Source: DAOQAU01 sp964640325 (lineage in GTDB: Bacteria; Cyanobacteriota; Vampirovibrionia; Gastranaerophilales; Gastranaerophilaceae). Taken from it: a stretch of DNA of 5,180 nt. Shown one piece after another: positions 4,414-5,180 of this stretch. The notes under the pieces were generated by a model. That model did no database searches and had not been told where the DNA came from. It saw only the letters and a list, made by a program, of their open reading frames with translations. The stretch is from contig CAZXID010000045.1 of NCBI GenBank assembly GCA_964640325.1, positions 1 through 5,180 of the forward strand, in the 5' to 3' direction. Within the stretch, counting starts at the first letter, position 1. Each line of letters opens with the position of its first letter. Both the position numbers and the translations under genes were made by a program.

Positions 4414-5180
4414 TTAATCCCAAGGATAGTCATCTGCAATTTTCCATCCGTCTTTGACTATGAGTGCACTACAATTAATTCCTCTATAAGGATTTGCTTT
4501 GCTGTTGCAACCACCCCAACCAGTACTTGTTAAACTACTTCTGATAGTACTTGTACTCGGAAAAAAATCAGATTTTCCATTCATAAAAAACCTTATTTGA
4601 AAAATATCTTTACCCATCAAATTGGGTAATTTTTTACCATTTATATCAATGTACACTATTATATCTATAGGAGTATTCCACTTTGCAACAACAAAGCAGG
4701 TGTCCATACCATTGACTAATCTTAAAACCCTGCAAGTGGGGGAAAATGCAGTTGTTTTATCCAAGTAATAACTTGGAGTCGCTCTACAAGTGGAACTACC
4801 CCAATAATTAGGTGCACATTTTTGGTAAACCTTTAAATAAGGTGTAATATATGTGTCTACAAATGTTGTCAGTTGCGTGTTGTTTGATACGTCTTGAATC
4901 CCCCAATTCGTAATAGGTCCGTTATCTACAATGGAAGCATTTATCGCTTGAATTAGTATTGAATAAGCACTTTTTAATTGCTCTACTGTTTGTTGCTTTT
5001 GGTATTCTTTTATTAAATTCGGCAAGGTCAATGCCGAAATTACTCCGATTAGTACTAAAGTTATCAAAACTTCGGAGAGCGTAAAAGCAAACCTTCTGTC
5101 ATCCTGAGCTTGTCTCAGGATCTTCCCGACATGCGTATATGGGTTAGATGCTGATACATCGTTACCGATACTCTCCCTTG
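4414..5180 (-). CDS. type IV pilin-like (prepilin-type N-terminal) protein, 5' end beyond window
   Basis: The frame carries a class III (type IV prepilin) signal: phenylalanine of FTLSEVLITL at 5085-5083, Glu at mature position 5, then a hydrophobic helix up to about residue 25 (LVLIGVISALTLP). Prepilin peptidase should cut before this Phe. The residue before it is Ala (FA/FTLSE) instead of the commoner Gly. The mature protein would be about 223 residues, with six cysteines in three close pairs (KCAPNYWGSSTC, CRVLRLVNGMDTC, CNSKANPYRGINC) that probably form disulphides outside the membrane, and a C-terminus ending DDYPWD. It is a pilin or pseudopilin of a type IV pilus or type II secretion-like system, or a lone surface protein of that fold. 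No ATG, GTG or TTG start exists in frame between the cleavage site and the window edge. The TTG at 5067 lies inside the signal and is not a credible start. The leader is at least 33 residues, unusually long, and includes the palindrome at 5101-5121. Confidence 0.85.
   Translation of the reverse strand, partial: RESIGNDVSASNPYTHVGKILRQAQDDRRFAFTLSEVLITLVLIGVISALTLPNLIKEYQKQQTVEQLKSAYSILIQAINASIVDNGPITNWGIQDVSNNTQLTTFVDTYITPYLKVYQKCAPNYWGSSTCRATPSYYLDKTTAFSPTCRVLRLVNGMDTCFVVAKWNTPIDIIVYIDINGKKLPNLMGKDIFQIRFFMNGKSDFFPSTSTIRSSLTSTGWGGCNSKANPYRGINCSALIVKDGWKIADDYPWD
5098..5130. repeat. palindromic repeat translated within the prepilin leader
   Basis: ATCCTGAG (5101-5108) and CTCAGGAT (5114-5121) are perfect 8-bp inverted arms around CTTGT, flanked by GTC (5098-5100) and GAC (5128-5130). 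On the minus strand this lies in the open frame of the pilin-like gene and is read as GKILRQAQDD, immediately before the prepilin cleavage region RRFA/FTLSE. The sequence resembles the short dispersed palindromes seen in several bacterial genomes, which can sit in-frame inside genes, as do Rickettsia palindromic elements. That resemblance is from memory, and copy number here cannot be judged from one window. Confidence 0.6.

Noticed and set aside
1..5180. CRISPR array, insertion sequence or integrase gene
   Set aside because: No regularly spaced repeats and no transposase or recombinase motifs were found in either strand.

Overview
The window looks like chromosomal DNA from an AT-rich bacterium. 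The best guess is a gut-type relative of the cyanobacteria (Melainabacteria/Vampirovibrionia, order Gastranaerophilales). This is an inference from the style of the C-terminal gene: a type IV pilin-like protein with an FTLSEVLITL start, paired cysteines and a DDYPW ending, a type I associate with that group. It also fits a stand-alone cyanobacterial-style clpC with no ctsR/mcsAB next to it. No 16S or other decisive marker is present.

Left part (1-3095, all minus strand). Reading in the direction of transcription: a good sigma70-type promoter (TTGAAG, 17 nt, TATGAT), then clpC (826 aa, complete), a strong intrinsic terminator, an rpmG leader with two overlapping hairpins, rpmG (ribosomal protein L33), and a tRNA-Trp(CCA) that runs off the left edge. 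The order rpmG, tRNA-Trp is the usual front end of the secE-nusG-rplK region, which should lie beyond position 1.

Middle (3163-3960, plus strand). Divergent from clpC is a gene for a CHAP-domain cysteine amidase/peptidase with an unusual Asn/Phe-rich repeated N-terminus and no visible signal peptide. A weak A/T-rich terminator overlaps its stop codon.

Right-middle (4005-4340, plus strand). A compact tRNA-Glu(UUC) unit has a consensus promoter and its own terminator. It is followed by a GC-rich island of about 110 bp with nested complementarity. This island ends in an exact 17-bp copy of the tRNA-Glu 3' end and then a second terminator. It may be a structured RNA, a tRNA-Glu remnant, or an integration footprint; I could not match it to a known RNA family.

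Right end (4387-5180, minus strand). A type IV pilin-like gene has its N-terminus beyond the window. The reading frame stays open upstream of the prepilin cleavage site through a palindromic repeat (8-bp arms), which therefore encodes part of an abnormally long leader.

The most interesting items are the island with the tRNA-Glu copy, the palindrome translated inside the prepilin leader, the overlapping hairpins before rpmG, and the Asn/Phe-rich CHAP protein. clpC (protein quality control), rpmG and the tRNAs (translation) are housekeeping genes. The CHAP protein and the pilin-like protein are likely cell-surface or envelope functions, and nothing shows that they work together.
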